64,000 nt of DNA from Adiantum capillus-veneris (GCA_014529385.2 CM043943.1:154165092-154229091); one strand, 5' to 3'; positions 45,137 to 58,186 are shown, numbered from the stretch's first letter. A program made the numbers and translations. The notes: generated by a model from the sequence alone, not told the origin.

Positions 45137-46232
45137 CTCTATTTCCGCACCATCATAGACTCCATTTCTTCCATTTTGATAAGTTTTCTTTTAGCCTTTG
45201 TATACACAACCTTATGCTCCTCCATGGTGTAGGATTTGAAATGATCTGGTGAGGGGTGTAACTCTGTGGGGTCTTGTTGTTCTGTGGACTGTGATTTCAC
45301 TTTTTCTTCCTTTTGTTGTTGAGCTAACTCTTGATTTTGTCATCTCCTTACAGTACGGCTCAACTTTGTCTTCTCTGTAGCCTCTAGTTGTGCGATGTCA
45401 ATGGGTTGTGGAATACACTACATAACACTTTGAAGGTATTCACCCCAGTTATCTACCAACTTTTGATGAGCATCACATGCCCCTATATAATTAAGCCATT
45501 CTACAGTAGATTTATTTTCATTTATCCTAGCATGCACATTTTCTCGATATCATCACCTCTTATCTCTTACTCTTCTTGTCTAATTTTTTATTATGGCTGA
45601 TCTCTAGTGAAGAGTCACTAGATGAATCGCTACTTGTGTCTTCTGCTCCCTTGGATAGATTGTCATCTAGGGTACCACTGGGCCCTGAATGGTTTGTTCC
45701 CACATTTGCACTCATATTTAACTCAGATTATTCATCCTCAGAGTCAATTTCAATTGATGATTCTAACTTCAAATCGTGTTGGCTATAGTCTTGTAAGATG
45801 CTACTGGTTTCAATGTTAGTCAAGCCTTCATCTTGTAGGTCAACAGAAGCTATATGTATTGCTTCTAGGATATTTAAGGGTACAAGTTGTGGCATTTCAT
45901 CCCCCTCAGGTGTTACCCACGTCGTCCCCCTATTTCCCCAACTATCTATGGTTGCTTCTAGGTGGACCCAATCCACATTGTCAGACTCAGTCATCCCAAG
46001 TAGAACATCCATATAAGGATAATCTTTCCCAACATCAGTGTCGATTTTACATGTGTAACAATACTGCAATTGGGCCAATTGAACTATGGTGTCAGATCTA
46101 TGATCAATTATAAATATGTTTCCTAGATATGTGCTGGACCAATTACAAAATTCACTCGAATGCCAGAATCTTGGAACTGCAAGCAGACATGGTTTTTAGA
46201 CTAGTTGCACCATTTTTGCTTCCCTCATGAAA

Positions 46233-47371
46233 GGATGTTGGTGCGGCCAAAGTTGGTCGAATTGGAAAGTGTGCAATGCCAAGCAAAGGCTACTGACAGG
46301 TGCAATGCAAAAGGCTAGAGTAGGTATGGAGTCCCTAGGCAGACTGGTGGCAATGGAAATTTATGTTTAAAGCGGTTTTTTAGGCCAAAAAGGCTTCAAG
46401 AAGGGCTCAATTGGGATAGCAAGTAAAGGTATTCAAAGTGCTTTGTCAATGTTCTAGAATGTGGGGTTCAATATGCTCTAGAAGCCGATCTAGACGGCTC
46501 GTCAAACGGAGCCCCGCTGTGCAAGATATTGAAGTTCAAAGCTAGAAGGTTTAGCAGATCCCCGATGGAGAGGGCAGCTGAGGACAAATAGCCCAGGCAG
46601 ATGTCAGCAGATAGATATGTAGAGCTTGAATTATGGAGCATGCCTATCTTCTTGGATTTCCAATCAGAGCTCTAGATAGCAAGCTATGGCCAGTTGAAGT
46701 TTTACCGGGGGTCGGGTTGGTGCCCACCTGACTGCAGTGGAGGACATGCCATCTGGTATTTCTTGAGATAGAGTTCGAGCGGATAGAGCATGAAGTGTGG
46801 AGTCAAAAAATATTGACGGCTCGTGATTCTGATCTACGGGCACCAAGCTATGGCCTAGTGAATTTGGGATCACTTGGCGGTGAGGATGTCGTAGCTGTGT
46901 TTTTTTTCAATTTTTGAAGCCTTAGATGGCAGTCATGGGGAGTCCAGGTGTGACAAGGATTGGAAATATTGAAGACCGTAACATGGAGTTTCGATCGAAG
47001 TTTGCAGTTTGATCGTTGGACTTGGGGGCAGTAAATGGAAAGTGCTTGAAGTAGGAGGAAAAAAAAGAGTTTGTCAAGTTTTTTGGCCTTCAAATAAAGC
47101 CTAAGGAGGCTCTCATGCTCAAAAGCTACCATGTGGGTTCCAAAATCCCACATGTACGGAGGGGGTTGTGGTTTCTGAGGTTTATCAGCAAGAGCTTGAG
47201 CCTCACTTGTACACGAAGGGGGAGAGAGGCGAGCTCCTCACACCATAGAGATGGCGTGCCTGGTTGGGTGCTGAGTTTGTAGTGTACAAGGCGGCACGCA
47301 GCCCGTTTTAGAGGCAATGGAGCCAGCTGGTGGCAGACATGGGGTGACTCGCCGATGGTGGTAGCTGATGA
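46233..47371 (+). repeat. Older, diverged LTR fragment of the gag-only family
   Basis: The start (TGTTGGTGCGGCCAAAGTTGG, near 46239) and following motifs (AAGCGGTTTTTTAGGCCAAAA, GCTCGTCAAACGGAGCCCCG) match the intact LTR at 47372. The copies are much more diverged and the second half differs. It ends where the intact element begins, so the younger element inserted into or next to it. Confidence 0.75.
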
Positions 47372-48554
47372 TGTTGGTGCATTCAAAGTTGGTCAAGCTA
47401 GGAGATGGTCTATGTCCGGCAGGGGCAACAATCGAGCGCAGTGTAGAAGGCTAGGGTAGGTACCAAGGCCCTTGGCAGCCAAAGGGTAGCAGGAATGTAT
47501 GCTTAAAGCGGTTTTTTTGGCCAAAAGTGTTGTGGAATGGTCCAGATGGGATGGCAGGTCAAGGTGTCCAAAATTCCAAGTCAGCATCCTAGAATGTAGT
47601 GTTCAGCGTGCTCTAGAAGCCGGTCCAGACTCATCGTCAAACGGAGCCCCGATGCTCAAGATATTGCAGTTTAAAGGAAGTGTGTAGCAGATCCCCGATA
47701 GACAGGGAAACTAGGGACAAGTGGCCCGGGCTGATGTCAGTGTATACATGTGTAGAGATTGAGTTACGGAGCATGCCTGTCTTCTCGGATTGCAAAACAA
47801 AGCTTTGGATAGCAAGTTATGGCCGTTAGAAGATTTTTCGGGGGCCGGGTCTAAGCTCATTTGACCGTACTGGGAAATGTGCCATCTGGCGTAATAGTGT
47901 GCACTATGTGGAGATAGCACGAGTTGACGACACGTCAATCGGGTACTTGGTCAGCAAGTTGCAGCAAGTTGGAATTGGCAGCAGGTGCTAGGGAGAATAA
48001 TGCAAGTACTTTTCTTGGTTTTTGGCGGCCTCGGATAGCGGGCTCAAAGAAGTCAAAATCCGGTAAAAATTGCGTAGAACTGAGCCGGGGATACGGGCCT
48101 GGGACATGGATTTACAGCTCTGGAGTGGGATCTGTCAACAGAGAATGGGAGGGAGGCCAAGTTGGCACCCCAAGAGGGGGTCTCTCTCTCACAAAAGAGT
48201 TTTTTTTTAAAGCCTTGGAAGGCCTTGGCGCTGGGGACTGCCATATGGCAGGAAGATAATCCCGCATGCGCTGTCGAAAATGAATTTTGCACGCTATTTG
48301 TGCTGGGCCGTGTGCCCTCTATTCAGCAGAAAGGGGAGAGTGAGGAGCTCCCTTCTCATGGGACTATGGTGCGCTGCGGCGCTGCGCGGCCTGGCTGGAT
48401 GGCGATTTGTGGTGGTTTTGGCCAGCACTGGCGGCGCAGTGGTCCGCGCGGGAGTTGGAGGAGGTCTTGGCGCCTGTGGGCCCGACTGATGATGTGGCAG
48501 GTCTGTAAGGGACTATGCCCGCGCCCGTGAAGGAAAAGCATTTTTTGAAGGAAG

Positions 48555-48599
<45 letters not shown>

Positions 48600-49587
48600 A
48601 GCGACAGCGCTATTGGTAGTGAAAGGGGAGGGGTCCCGTGGAGGTTAAGCATAGAGAGAGGGAGAGAGTTTGAGGGCAGCCATATGGACCCAGTGCAAGG
48701 GGCCCATTTCAAAGCCAGACAAGTCCCAAACGGCGATCAAGAAAAGAGGTGAAAGGCTAGGACCAAAGAAGAGGAGAGAGAAAAGAGGGTTGGAGGATGT
48801 CGGATCAAAGCAAGGCCAGTAAAGGGCAGTGCAAGGTTGAGTTCCAAAGGGGTAAAGGTGGAAATGAAAAAAATAAAAAAAGAATTCCTAGGGGGGAATA
48901 GCGACATCGCTAATGCCCCCCCCCGAAGTGCAAAGAGTGAAGAAGAGAGAGATAGAGCAAAGCGGTGCCCCCTTCCCAAAAATTGTCAATTCAAGGTGCC
49001 AAGTGGACCAATTAAATTGTAAATTCCCAAATTAAACCCCCCCTATAAAAATCAAAATGGAATCAAATTTGGGCCGTTTTTTTTTTTGCCTTTTGAGGTG
49101 CCGTTTGAAGCCTGCAAAGTGGAGTTCTCTAGCAAGCTAGCCCCTTTGTAACTTTTGCTTGAAAATGGCCATGGTGATGGCGTTGCAAGCCTGTGTATAT
49201 GTTTTCTGAAGTGCAATCAAGCCACAGTGGCCTTCCGTGCCGTTGTTTCCCCTTCCTCCCTTCTCCTTCTCCTGCTTTCATGTTTTCTCCTCGGTGCCGG
49301 TTGTGTGGAAGTGTGTACCCCCCCGGACCGACGGTGTTTTGAGTGAGAGAGTGATATTGAGTGTCTATGTGCGTATGTAAGGGTGGAGACAGGAAGTGGT
49401 AGTAGGTGTATCTTGTGTGGTGGTTTGTAGAGTGTGCGAGCAGTGGCAATTGAGCAGGCGGTGCTCTGCTAGTGTGAGTTGTGTGTATGAAGGTGTTTTC
49501 TGAGAGGATAGGGGTGCGGTGAATACCCTTAGCTATAGAGAGGCCCTTTTGTTTGTGCTGGGCATGCTCCCCCATTCCCCCTCTCCA
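47372..49587 (+). repeat. Left LTR of gag-only element (2216 bp)
   Basis: It matches the right LTR along its full length with moderate divergence. It contains a 41-base C run (48556-48596), only 8 bases in the right LTR, and two small hairpins (CAATAGCG-ACAG-CGCTATTG near 48596, and AATAGCGACATCGCTAAT flanked by G and C runs near 48897). A CCCCCCTATAAAAATC block near 49040 is a candidate TATA box (TATAAAAA). Confidence 0.88.
48556..48596 (+). repeat. Poly-C tract of 41 bases
   Basis: An uninterrupted C run in the left LTR. The equivalent site in the right LTR (about 59317-59324) has 8 C. Such tracts can form i-motif or G-quadruplex on the other strand, and its length is also prone to assembly error. 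Confidence 0.9.
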
Positions 49588-49665
49588 TCTTCTGGCACCC
49601 CCACTGAGGAGTATGTTGATGCTCCTAGTTAAAGTCAAAGTGGTGATTTTTGTGATACCAAAGGT

Positions 49666-52291
49666 GTGGCCTTTGAAGAACAGGTGCTGCTAGTGATGGC
49701 TTGGGCGGAATTTCCCATTTTCACTAGAGTTGAAGATGCGGAAACTTGGCTCCAAGACTACGGATTGTTCGTGCTGGAAAGCGGTCTATCAAGAGAAGAT
49801 GGTGCGGTGCACGTGTTCTCGCTCCTGGTTCGTGGTAAAGCAAAGCTATGCTTCGATAGCCTTGGTGATGAAGAAAAGGCAGATTGTAAAGCCCTGGAGG
49901 CGGCTTTTCGAAGGAGATTTGTAGCGGATGTGCAGCTAGATGAGGTAAAGCGGAAGCTGGATGGTTTGAAGCAAAGCTTGGAGGGAGATTTTCAAGCGTT
50001 CAAGTGGGAGTTCGAAGCCCTTTGGGGGAAGTTAATCAAGGTAACTGTTGCAGAAAATTCCAGTTTTTTGAAATTGTGTAAACTCATGGATTGCCTGCAT
50101 GAAGAAGTTGAGATAGATGGTCCAATGTCGTATGAGGAGGCAGTAGCTCTAGCGAGAGGGCGAACCAAAAAGATTTTAAAGAAGCGTGAGGCTAGGCAGG
50201 GTTTGCCAAATGCTGTGATGCCAAAGCAATGTGATACGGTGGTAGCCAAGCCATAGGTGGTGCGAAGAGAAATGCAGGTGCAAGAAGAACCAAGAGCTCT
50301 TTGGCTACAAACAGGCAGGATGGTTCCTATGCCGAAGATGCCGGCTAGAGCAGCTCCAGTTATGGAGGATGTGCAGGGGGTTCGAGAGTGGACAAAGGAT
50401 GAGCCGCCAAATTCGAGTGTAGTTGTTGAAGCTCCATTGAAGTGCGGTAAAGAGCAAGGACTGCGGTTTACAAACGAGGTTGAAGCGGTGAAGCTAGAAG
50501 AGATTCCCGAGCTTGAAACCGAAGTGGAGACTGGGTCGAGTGATAGTAGCTCTATGGAAGTAGACACAAGTTGGGAGACCGAGTCATCTCAATTCAAGTA
50601 TGATGAGTTTGACCTCTTGCATGTGAGTGGAGAGGCAGTGAATATGTACGAGGAGCAGGAGGAAGTGCAAGCCGAAGTACTTATTGAAGACCGAATGGAG
50701 CAGTCTAACCCTACATGTGGTGAAAAGCAAGAAAAACTGGTGTGCAGTGCCATGCTTATGGCCATGTTGGTGAAGGTAGCAGTGGAGTATGCCATAGTGG
50801 TGCATCAGGTGCAAAATTTTGCCAAGAGGATAGAGCAGAAAATGCCAGTTTTTTGAAATTGTGTAAACTCATGGATTGCCTGCATGAAGAAGTGGAGATA
50901 GATGGTCCAATGTCGTATGAGGAGGCAGTAGCTCTAGTGAGAGGGCGAACCAAAAAGATTTTAAAGAAGAGTGAGGATAGGCAGGGTTTGCCAAATGCTG
51001 TGATGCCAAAGCAATGTGATACGGTGGTAGCCAAGCCACAGGTGGTGCGAAGAGAAATGCAGGTGCAAGAAGAACCAAGAGTTCTTTGGCTACAAAGAGG
51101 CAGGATGGTTTCTATGCCGAAGATGCCAGATAGAGTAGCTCCAGTTATGGAGGATGTGCAGGGGGTTTGAGAGTGGACAAAGGATGAGCCGCCAAATTCG
51201 AGTGTAGCTGTTGAAGCTCCATTGAAGTGTGGTAAAGAGCAAGGACTGCGGTTTACAGACGAGGTTGAAGCGGTGAAGCTAGAAGAGATTCCCGAGCTTG
51301 AAACCAAAGTGGAGACTGGGTCGAGTGACAGTAGCTCTATGGAAGCAGACACAAGTTGGGAGACCGAGTCATCTCAATTCAGGTATGATGAGTTTGACCT
51401 CTTGCATGTGAGTGGAGAGGCAGTGAATATGTACGAGGAGCAGGAGGAAGTGCAAGCCGAAGTACTTATTGAAGACCAAATGGAGCAGTCTAACCCTACA
51501 TGTGGTGAAAAGCAAGCAAAAATGGTGTGCAGTGCCATGCTAATGGCCATGTTGGTGAAGGTAGCAGTGGAGTATGCCATAGTGGTGCATCAGGTGCAAA
51601 ATTTTGCCAAGAGGATAGAGCAGTTGTACATATAGAAGAGGACGAGGAGGAAGTGATAGAGAACGAGTTTCTCTCTTCCTTGGCAGAGATTGATGATGCA
51701 GCAGTAGAAGAGCAAGTGGTTGAAGTCGGTAGATAGGTGGTGCTTATTGACCTTGAAGGGTCAATTGATGAGGAGGAGCTCGACGATGCTGGAATTGAGT
51801 TCATGACAGGTGAGAAGGGTAGAGCAGAGTTAAAGAAGGAGGTGCTTCCTATGCAGTTGGTGCCCTCTATGACAGGTAATGCGGATTCCAATGCGGTGTC
51901 CAAGCTTCCTAAGGAGGTCTGTGAGTGGTGGTTGAAAGGAATGGTGATAAAAGCAGTTGTGCAGTATGCTGTTGAGTAGGTACAAGATCTGCTAGACGAG
52001 GATCTAGCTTTACATGGATGGAAGGGCGGATCAGATGTGCTAGGTTTGCTTGATGCGAGAGGTGGTACAAGTGACTTTTTGGATGGTGAGCACGAGGGTG
52101 CTCTATTAAGTGTTCTTGGAGGAGCTTTGTTGCAAGTGGGAAAATTGCGAAGGAGTGCTTGGAGTGGTAGAAGCATGATGATGGGAGTTTGGATATGTAG
52201 TTGGGTGTGTGCCTTGGTGTGGCACTATGCAAGGTTGTTGCAAGTGGATGGAGAAGACCAATGCAAAGTGTTCGACCCAGGCGGTTGGTGA
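49666..52291 (+). pseudogene. Gag of the gag-only element
   Basis: Frame 1 from 49666 encodes a Ty3-type Gag core: AETWLQDYGLFVLESGLSRE, VFSLLVRGKAKLCFDSLGDE, LEAAFRRRFVADVQLDEVKR and FKWEFEALWGKL (residues about 20-125). A conserved tail with MSYEEAVALARGRTKKILKK and a TAG at 50254 follow. The same frame continues to 50856 with acidic Ser-rich sequence (EVETGSSDSSSMEVDTSWE). After the 785-bp duplication the last part is in frame 2 (51527-52291, TAG stops at 51734 and 51977), ending with a Trp-rich hydrophobic stretch (GVWICSWVCALVWHYA). No zinc knuckle is seen. It probably assembled particles using pol from another element. Confidence 0.7.
50050..51623 (+). repeat. 785-bp tandem duplication inside gag
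   Basis: Copy 1 is 50050-50834 and copy 2 is 50835-51619, starting GCAGAAAAT(T/G)CCAGTTTTTTG. They differ at a limited number of positions. The length, 785, is not a multiple of three, so copy 2 is read in another frame (50742-51170 and 51222-51635) and translation through both is not possible. Confidence 0.95.
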
Positions 52292-52820
52292 TAGGTAAAC
52301 CAGGGGGTTGGCAACCCGCATAAGCAAAGACAGCGAGTAGCAGGTGCCGGTTTTGTACATATGTTAGGTGGTTTTGTAGTGTAAAGTGAGTCTGTTTACG
52401 GTGCACAGTTTTTTAGTGCAATAAGGCCATGTGTGGTCGAGCATAAATGTTCAACGAGGGGGTGGGCAATGATGGTGTAGCCAAATTTGGTCTGAGCTAG
52501 GAGATGGTCTATGCCAGGCAGGGGCAACAGTCGAGTGCAGTGCAGAAGGCTAGGGCAGGTACCAAGGCCCTTGGCAGTCAAAGGGTGGCAGGAATGTATG
52601 CTTGAAGCGGTTTTTTAGGCCAAAAGTGCTATGGAATGGTTCAAATGGGATGGCAGGTCAAAGTGTCCAAAATTCCAAGTCAGCATCCTAGAATGTAGTG
52701 TTCAGCGTGCTCTAGAAGCCACTCCAGACGGCTCGTCAAACGGAACCCCGGTGCTCAAGATATTGTAGTTTAAAGGAAGAGTGTAGCAGATCCCTGACGG
52801 ACAGGGCAGCTGGAGACAAG

Positions 52821-53019
52821 TGTTGGGTTTATGTTGGCCATGTCCGGCCGCCCATCTAACTACTACTAACCCAAGTGTATAGTACACTTGATCCACTCTT
52901 CAATATATGTGTACATTATAATTGGGGGCCTTAATCTTTGGCTCACCCCCTTCCATACGTGTGTCTGTGTGATCTTTCTGCCTGCCCACAGCTTCTCCTT
53001 CACAGATCCTGCTTCATCA
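52821..53019 (+). repeat. Copia-2 5' LTR
   Basis: 199 bp, TG...CA ends. It holds a small palindrome AAGTGTATAGTACACTT near 52872 and ends CTTCATCA, three bases before the primer site. Confidence 0.97.
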
Positions 53020-53021
53020 AT

Positions 53022-53033
53022 TGGTATCAGAGC
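53022..53033 (+). other. Copia-2 primer-binding site
   Basis: TGGTATCAGAGC, an exact complement of the initiator methionine tRNA 3' end as used by most plant copia elements. Confidence 0.95.
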
Positions 53034-54195
53034 GACATGTGGGAGCAGAGAGTTCAGCCATAGCTTGAGCTCGGAGCTTGAGCGGAGTTGAAGCTCAAGC
53101 TTAGAGGAGGAGAAGAGAGAGGGCTGCACATCAGATCTGAGACATTGCAAGAGAGTAATGTGCTTGCAGATGGTTGTGTACTGGAGTGTGTGTGTGCTGC
53201 AATTTTTAGCCCGTTTTAGTGTTCATTAAGAGAATTTTTGACAGAAGCCGTTTTTCAAAATTATGTCCGCATTGGCTACCGAAAACAGCGTTTCGCAACT
53301 TTTTGCCACTCACGCGCATCTGCTAATCCTCACCGTTTGGAAGATACGTTTGATCAGTAGATTGTATGCAGACAAGAGCATGTTTCTTGCAGATCTGCAT
53401 TCTACAGGTGTTTTGCCTCTTGTGTGAGGGCTTCCATAGCTCTTTCATTTCAGCTCCTAGATCCCTACTCTACACAGGTTTTCGGCATCGGATTGCGTTT
53501 TGACAACTGCATCGACACACAGAGTACAGGTTGCAGCATTTATGCTAGTTTTGGTTCCAGTGGGATCAGTTTATATGTGTACATGCATATTTTGACACTT
53601 TTTACAGTGTTTGAGCTCTTTTGAGAGCAATTTGTCTCCCTGCACGGATACTTTTTTGGCATGCATATGCTTTTGGCGCCTGTTTGTGCGCAGTGACAGC
53701 CTTGTACGTCTTTGTGGATATTGCCATTGTACGCATTTGTGGAGCCATCTTTTGGCTAGTACGGCAGTCCCGGCCATTTCTGAGACTTGGTCCGGAAGAT
53801 AGCCATTTTTGAGACTTGGCTATACGTTTTTTGCTGCATAACCTACATTGTTGAGGGTCGATAGCGTGAGGTTTTCATTGAGCTGGGGTATTCTCAAATG
53901 TGGAGATACCTTCGGTGATACAGATAGCTGGAGCATCCCCTACGAGGCCTCGCCATAGGATATGTATAGAGTGGTATAGGTGCTTTTGACACCGAGTTGG
54001 CGGTCTATGGTCAGTTTGAATGTTTATGTGCCTCAGTTGGTCTCTATACAGTGTGCTTTTGAGAAGCATTGCTCTCTTCTATGCTTTGTGAGTGACATAC
54101 TTGGTCATTTTGTCTCGTATTTTGGTTGACATAGTCCCAAATACAAAGGAGACTCTGCTGAAATTTTCCCAGAATCTTTTGGTAGTTTTGTCACC

Positions 54196-57100
54196 ATGTC
54201 TACTAGCAAAGACCGTGACATTTATGACATAAAGAAGTTTGATGGCACTAATTTTCAGCTTTGAAAGAATCAGATGCAAGATGTACTTGTCCAAAAGAAA
54301 CAGAAATTGCCTATTATTTATGCGACACGGACTGAAGAGATGAATTTGACTCAGTTTCAGTGGGAGGAGCTTGATGAGCTATGCAGATCTACTATTAGAT
54401 TGCACCTTGCTGAGTCAGTGTACTTTTCAGTGCTAGAATGTGAATCTGCCTATGCTTTATGGAAAAAGTTATGCAACACTATGAAAAGGATACGGCAAGT
54501 AATAAGGTTTTCATGATGCGAAAACTATTTAACCTTCGCATGAAGGAGTCAGCTAGTGTTGCCAGTCATATTAATGACTTTAATTCTCTATTTGCCCAGA
54601 TTCGTGTACAACGGATCGATATTGATGACGAGATGAAAGCAATCTTCTTACTTTGTTCGTTGCCACCCTCATGGGATATCTTTTGCACAACTGTCAGTAA
54701 CTCTGCTCCTAATGGTACGCTAGTGTACATTGATGTCACTAGTTCTCTTTTGTCACAGGAAATGCGCCGCAAGGCTATGGATAGCTCGCATCATGGCGAA
54801 GCTCATTATGTGCAAAAGGATGGAAAACAGTGTAAAGGTCGTTCTTGGAATCGTGAATCTAAGAAAGAGGACAATAGAGATGCTTCAAAGGGTAGATCAA
54901 AGTCTCCTGGTCTTCGCAATGTTCAATGCCATTATTGTGATAAGTTTGGTCACATAAAGAAGGATTGTTATGCTTGGAAGCGTGACAAAGGTAAAGGCAA
55001 AGGCAAAGACAATGATGATAAAGAGGAGAAACCAAAGAGTTCGGTTAAGATTGAATAACTGAACATAGTGCAAGATGATTGTGATGCACAAGACATCAAT
55101 ATGTTGACTGAAAATAATGATGTATTTTATGATGCACAAGAAACTCTATCTTTGCAGAGTTCTATGCCAGTAGAGCTACTTGTTAGTGGTGAAGTGTCCC
55201 ATACATGGATTCTTGATTCAGGCACTTTGTTGCATGTCACACCTCATAGGCATTGGTTTACTACATATGAGGAAACCATTGGCACTGTTACGCTAGGTGA
55301 CAGCTACTCTTGTGACATTGTGGGCATAGGTGATATTGCTATGGTTATGGCAAATGGGGTGAGGTTTACCATACATAATGTGCATCATGTTCCAGCTTTG
55401 ACACAAAATTTGATTTCGGTTGGACGTCTTGATGACTTGGGTTACAAAGTCACTTTTCATCAGCAGTCTTGGCATATTGCAAAAGGCCATCTTATTTTAG
55501 CACATGGTTCTAAAGTTGGTACACTTTATCCTCTTTATGTATCTGACAAGAACAGTGTTCTTTCTGTAACCGAGCTGCCAACTGTTGCTTTGTGGCATAG
55601 CCGGTTAGGTCATATGTCAAAGAAGGGAATGGAAACTCTTTCTCGTTTGGGCTACTTACCCTCTTTATCATTTTCTGATTTTCCCTTTTGTGAACACTGT
55701 CAATATGGTAAAAGCAAACACGAGCACATCGTACACAGTCTTTTGACAAAGAAAGAAATCCCTTAGAGCTTGTGCATAGCGATTTATGTGGGCCTATGCC
55801 TTCTAAATCCCAAGCTTGTGTGTCTTATTATGTTACATTCATTGACGATGCAACACGACATGTTTGGGTTTATGCCATGAAGTCTAAAGATGAGACTTTT
55901 TCTTGTTTCAAAAAGTTATTATCTAGTGTGGAAACTCAGTCTGAAAATAAGTTGAAAGCTTTACGCTCAGATAACGGTGGAGAATATGTCTCTAAAGATT
56001 TTTCATACTTCTGTTCAAGTAGGGGAATTAAGTGCGAGTTTACAGCTCCTTATGCCCCTGCACAAAATGGTGTTGCCGAACGAATGAATAGGACCATCCA
56101 AGAGAGGATTATGTCTATGCTATCACAAGCTAATTTACCGCAAGCGTTTTGGGCTGAAGCATTATACACTGCTGTGTATTTGATCAATAGATCACCACAT
56201 GATTCATTACAGTTTTGTGTACCTTTGGAGTTATGGTCAGGACATAAGTTGTCTTATGAAAAACTCCGTACATTCGGATGTGAAGCTTATGCATATGTAC
56301 CCAAGGAGTTACATGCTACGCTTGACCCTAAGTCCAGGAAATTCATTTTTATTGGCTATGGTGTAGATGGTCAATTTGGCTATCGTTCAGTAATCCGTAG
56401 CAGTGATGTTGTCTTCAATGAGACCAAGATGCATAGGCAGCCAACGAAAGAGGTTGAATTCCGGAAAGTGACGTTTTCTGATGTATCACCTCCTGCACGG
56501 ATAGCTCCAGAGCCAATTACTACACAGCCTAGTACAAGCTCTGATCAGCCGAGGAGATCTCAAAGAGTCTCACATCCGCCAGAACGGTTTGTTCAGGCGT
56601 GGACTTTGTGTTGCTGACAGATAGTGGTGAGCCTTCTTGTTACAAAGAGGCCATGCTAGCCGATGATAAGGTTCAGTGGGAACATGCTATGAAGAGGGAG
56701 CTATCCATTATTGCAAAGAACAAAACATGGGAACTTGTTCCATTGCCAAAAGGTAGGAAATCTTTGCCTTGTAAATGGGTTTACAAGAAGAAGATTGCAT
56801 CCAATGTTGAGAATTACAAAGCTCGTTTAGTGGCCAAAGGTTTCAAGCAAGAATATGGTGTAGATTTCCAGGAAATCTTTTCTCCAGTGGTCAAGATGAC
56901 GACACTAAGAATGTTGCTTTCTTTGGTTGCCCCTAAAGATATGGAGCTTGATCAAATGGATGTAATTACAGATTTCTTACATGGTGATCTCGAGGAAGAG
57001 ATTTATATGTAGCAACCTGAAGGGTTTGTGCTAAAGGGCAAGGAACATTTGGTCTGTAAGCTTTTGAAAAGTCTCTATGGCTTGAAGCAATCATCCAGAC

Positions 57101-58186
57101 AATGGTGTCAAAAGTTTGATGCATTTATGTGTTCCCTAGGCTATAAATGCAGTAATGAGGATCCATGTCTTTACGTGAAAAGACAACCAAATGGACAGCT
57201 TATTATGCTTATCCTTTATGTAGATGACATGCTTATTACTGGTCATTCTAAGAAGGACATTGCTGACTTGAAACCAAGCTGAAAAGTCAATTAGACATGA
57301 AAGATTTGGGTGAAGCCAATCACATTTCGGGTATGCGCATTACTCGTGATCATAAGAAGAGGTTGTTGTACCTTTCTCAAAAAGAGTATGTGCACAAGGT
57401 TATTGATCATTTCAACATGCAGAAGGGGAAGGCTTTGAGTACTCCATTTCCTGCATACTTGAAACTTAGCAAGAAAGAATGTCCCAAATCTGCTGAGGAA
57501 AAAGCTATGATGGCTAAGGTTCCTTATGCTTCAGCTCGTGGTAGTCTTATGTATGCCATGGTGGCTACAAGACCTGACATTGCACATGCAATGGGAGTTG
57601 TCAGCAGATTTATGTCTAACCCTGGTAAAAAGCATTGGGATGCTGTCAAGTCGATTCTCAGATACTTGAGTGGCACTGCAGATAGACAGTTATGTTATGG
57701 TCGTGGAGAGTCATCCATTCAAGGATTTGTAGACAGTGACTATGCAGGCTGTGTTGACAGTCGTAAATCAACAACAGGTTGGATTTACACATTTGCTGGT
57801 TCTGCTATTTCTTGGAGATTTGTTCTTCAAGATTGTACATCCATTTCTACCACAGAGGCAGAGTATGTTGCATTGAGTGAAGCATGCAAAGAATCTATTT
57901 GGCTTGCTCGCCTAGTGAAAGATCTTGGATTGGAGCAGTGTACACCAGTTCTTCATTGTGACAGTCAAAGTGCTATTGCCTTGGCTAACAATCCAGTGTT
58001 TCATTCCAGAACGAAACACATTGATGTGCATTATCACTTCAGTCGTGAATGCTTGGCAAACAAAAGCCTTCACTTAGTGAAAATTCCTACATCAGAAAAC
58101 ACAGCGGATGCACTCACCAAGAGTCTCTCCAACCATCAATTTCAACATTTTCGTGAGTTGATGGGCATTGGGCAAGATAGAGACTT
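54196..58186 (+). pseudogene. Copia-2 gag-pol
   Basis: Gag starts at ATG 54196 (MSTSKDRDIYDIKKFDG). TGA at 54262 replaces an expected Trp codon, and a frameshift lies near 54470. The zinc knuckle CHYCDKFGHIKKDC (about 54928-54970) is intact. TAA at 55056 precedes protease (WILDSGTLLHVT, about 55207). The integrase finger (LWHSRLGH...CEHCQYGK) ends in a frameshift near 55740. The integrase core keeps all catalytic acids (HSDLCGP, RSDNGGEY, NGVAERMNR). A frameshift near 56590 and TAG at 57010 interrupt reverse transcriptase (YVDD near 57220), and another shift near 57275 precedes RNase H (DSDYAGC, TEAEYVAL, HCDSQSAIA, TKHIDVHYH). Pol ends near 58186. The element cannot move on its own. Confidence 0.93.

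Larger units (their letters stand above)
42418..46100 (-). mobile_element. Element B: Ty3/gypsy pol, 5'-truncated
   Basis: Minus-strand order is an acidic linker (46078-45728), reverse transcriptase (45136-44397), connection (44342-44025), RNase H (44004-43810), integrase zinc region (43696-43217), integrase core (43174-42803) and C-terminal domain (to 42418). It is related to A: compare FLDGYSSYNQ/FLDGFSGYNQ and FLDDLCIYSS/YMDDLCVHSS. Frameshifts and stops occur at most domain junctions. Gag, protease and 5' LTR are lost near 46100, where an unrelated LTR family begins. Confidence 0.85.

Noticed and set aside
48053-49638. Several ORFs of 80-169 codons in the left LTR of the gag-only element
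   Set aside because: Low-complexity frames that overlap on both strands and shift or break in the right LTR; no domain is seen.
49992-51352. Long minus-strand ORFs opposite gag (191 and 198 residues)
   Set aside because: Shadows of the codon-biased Gag frame, duplicated along with it.
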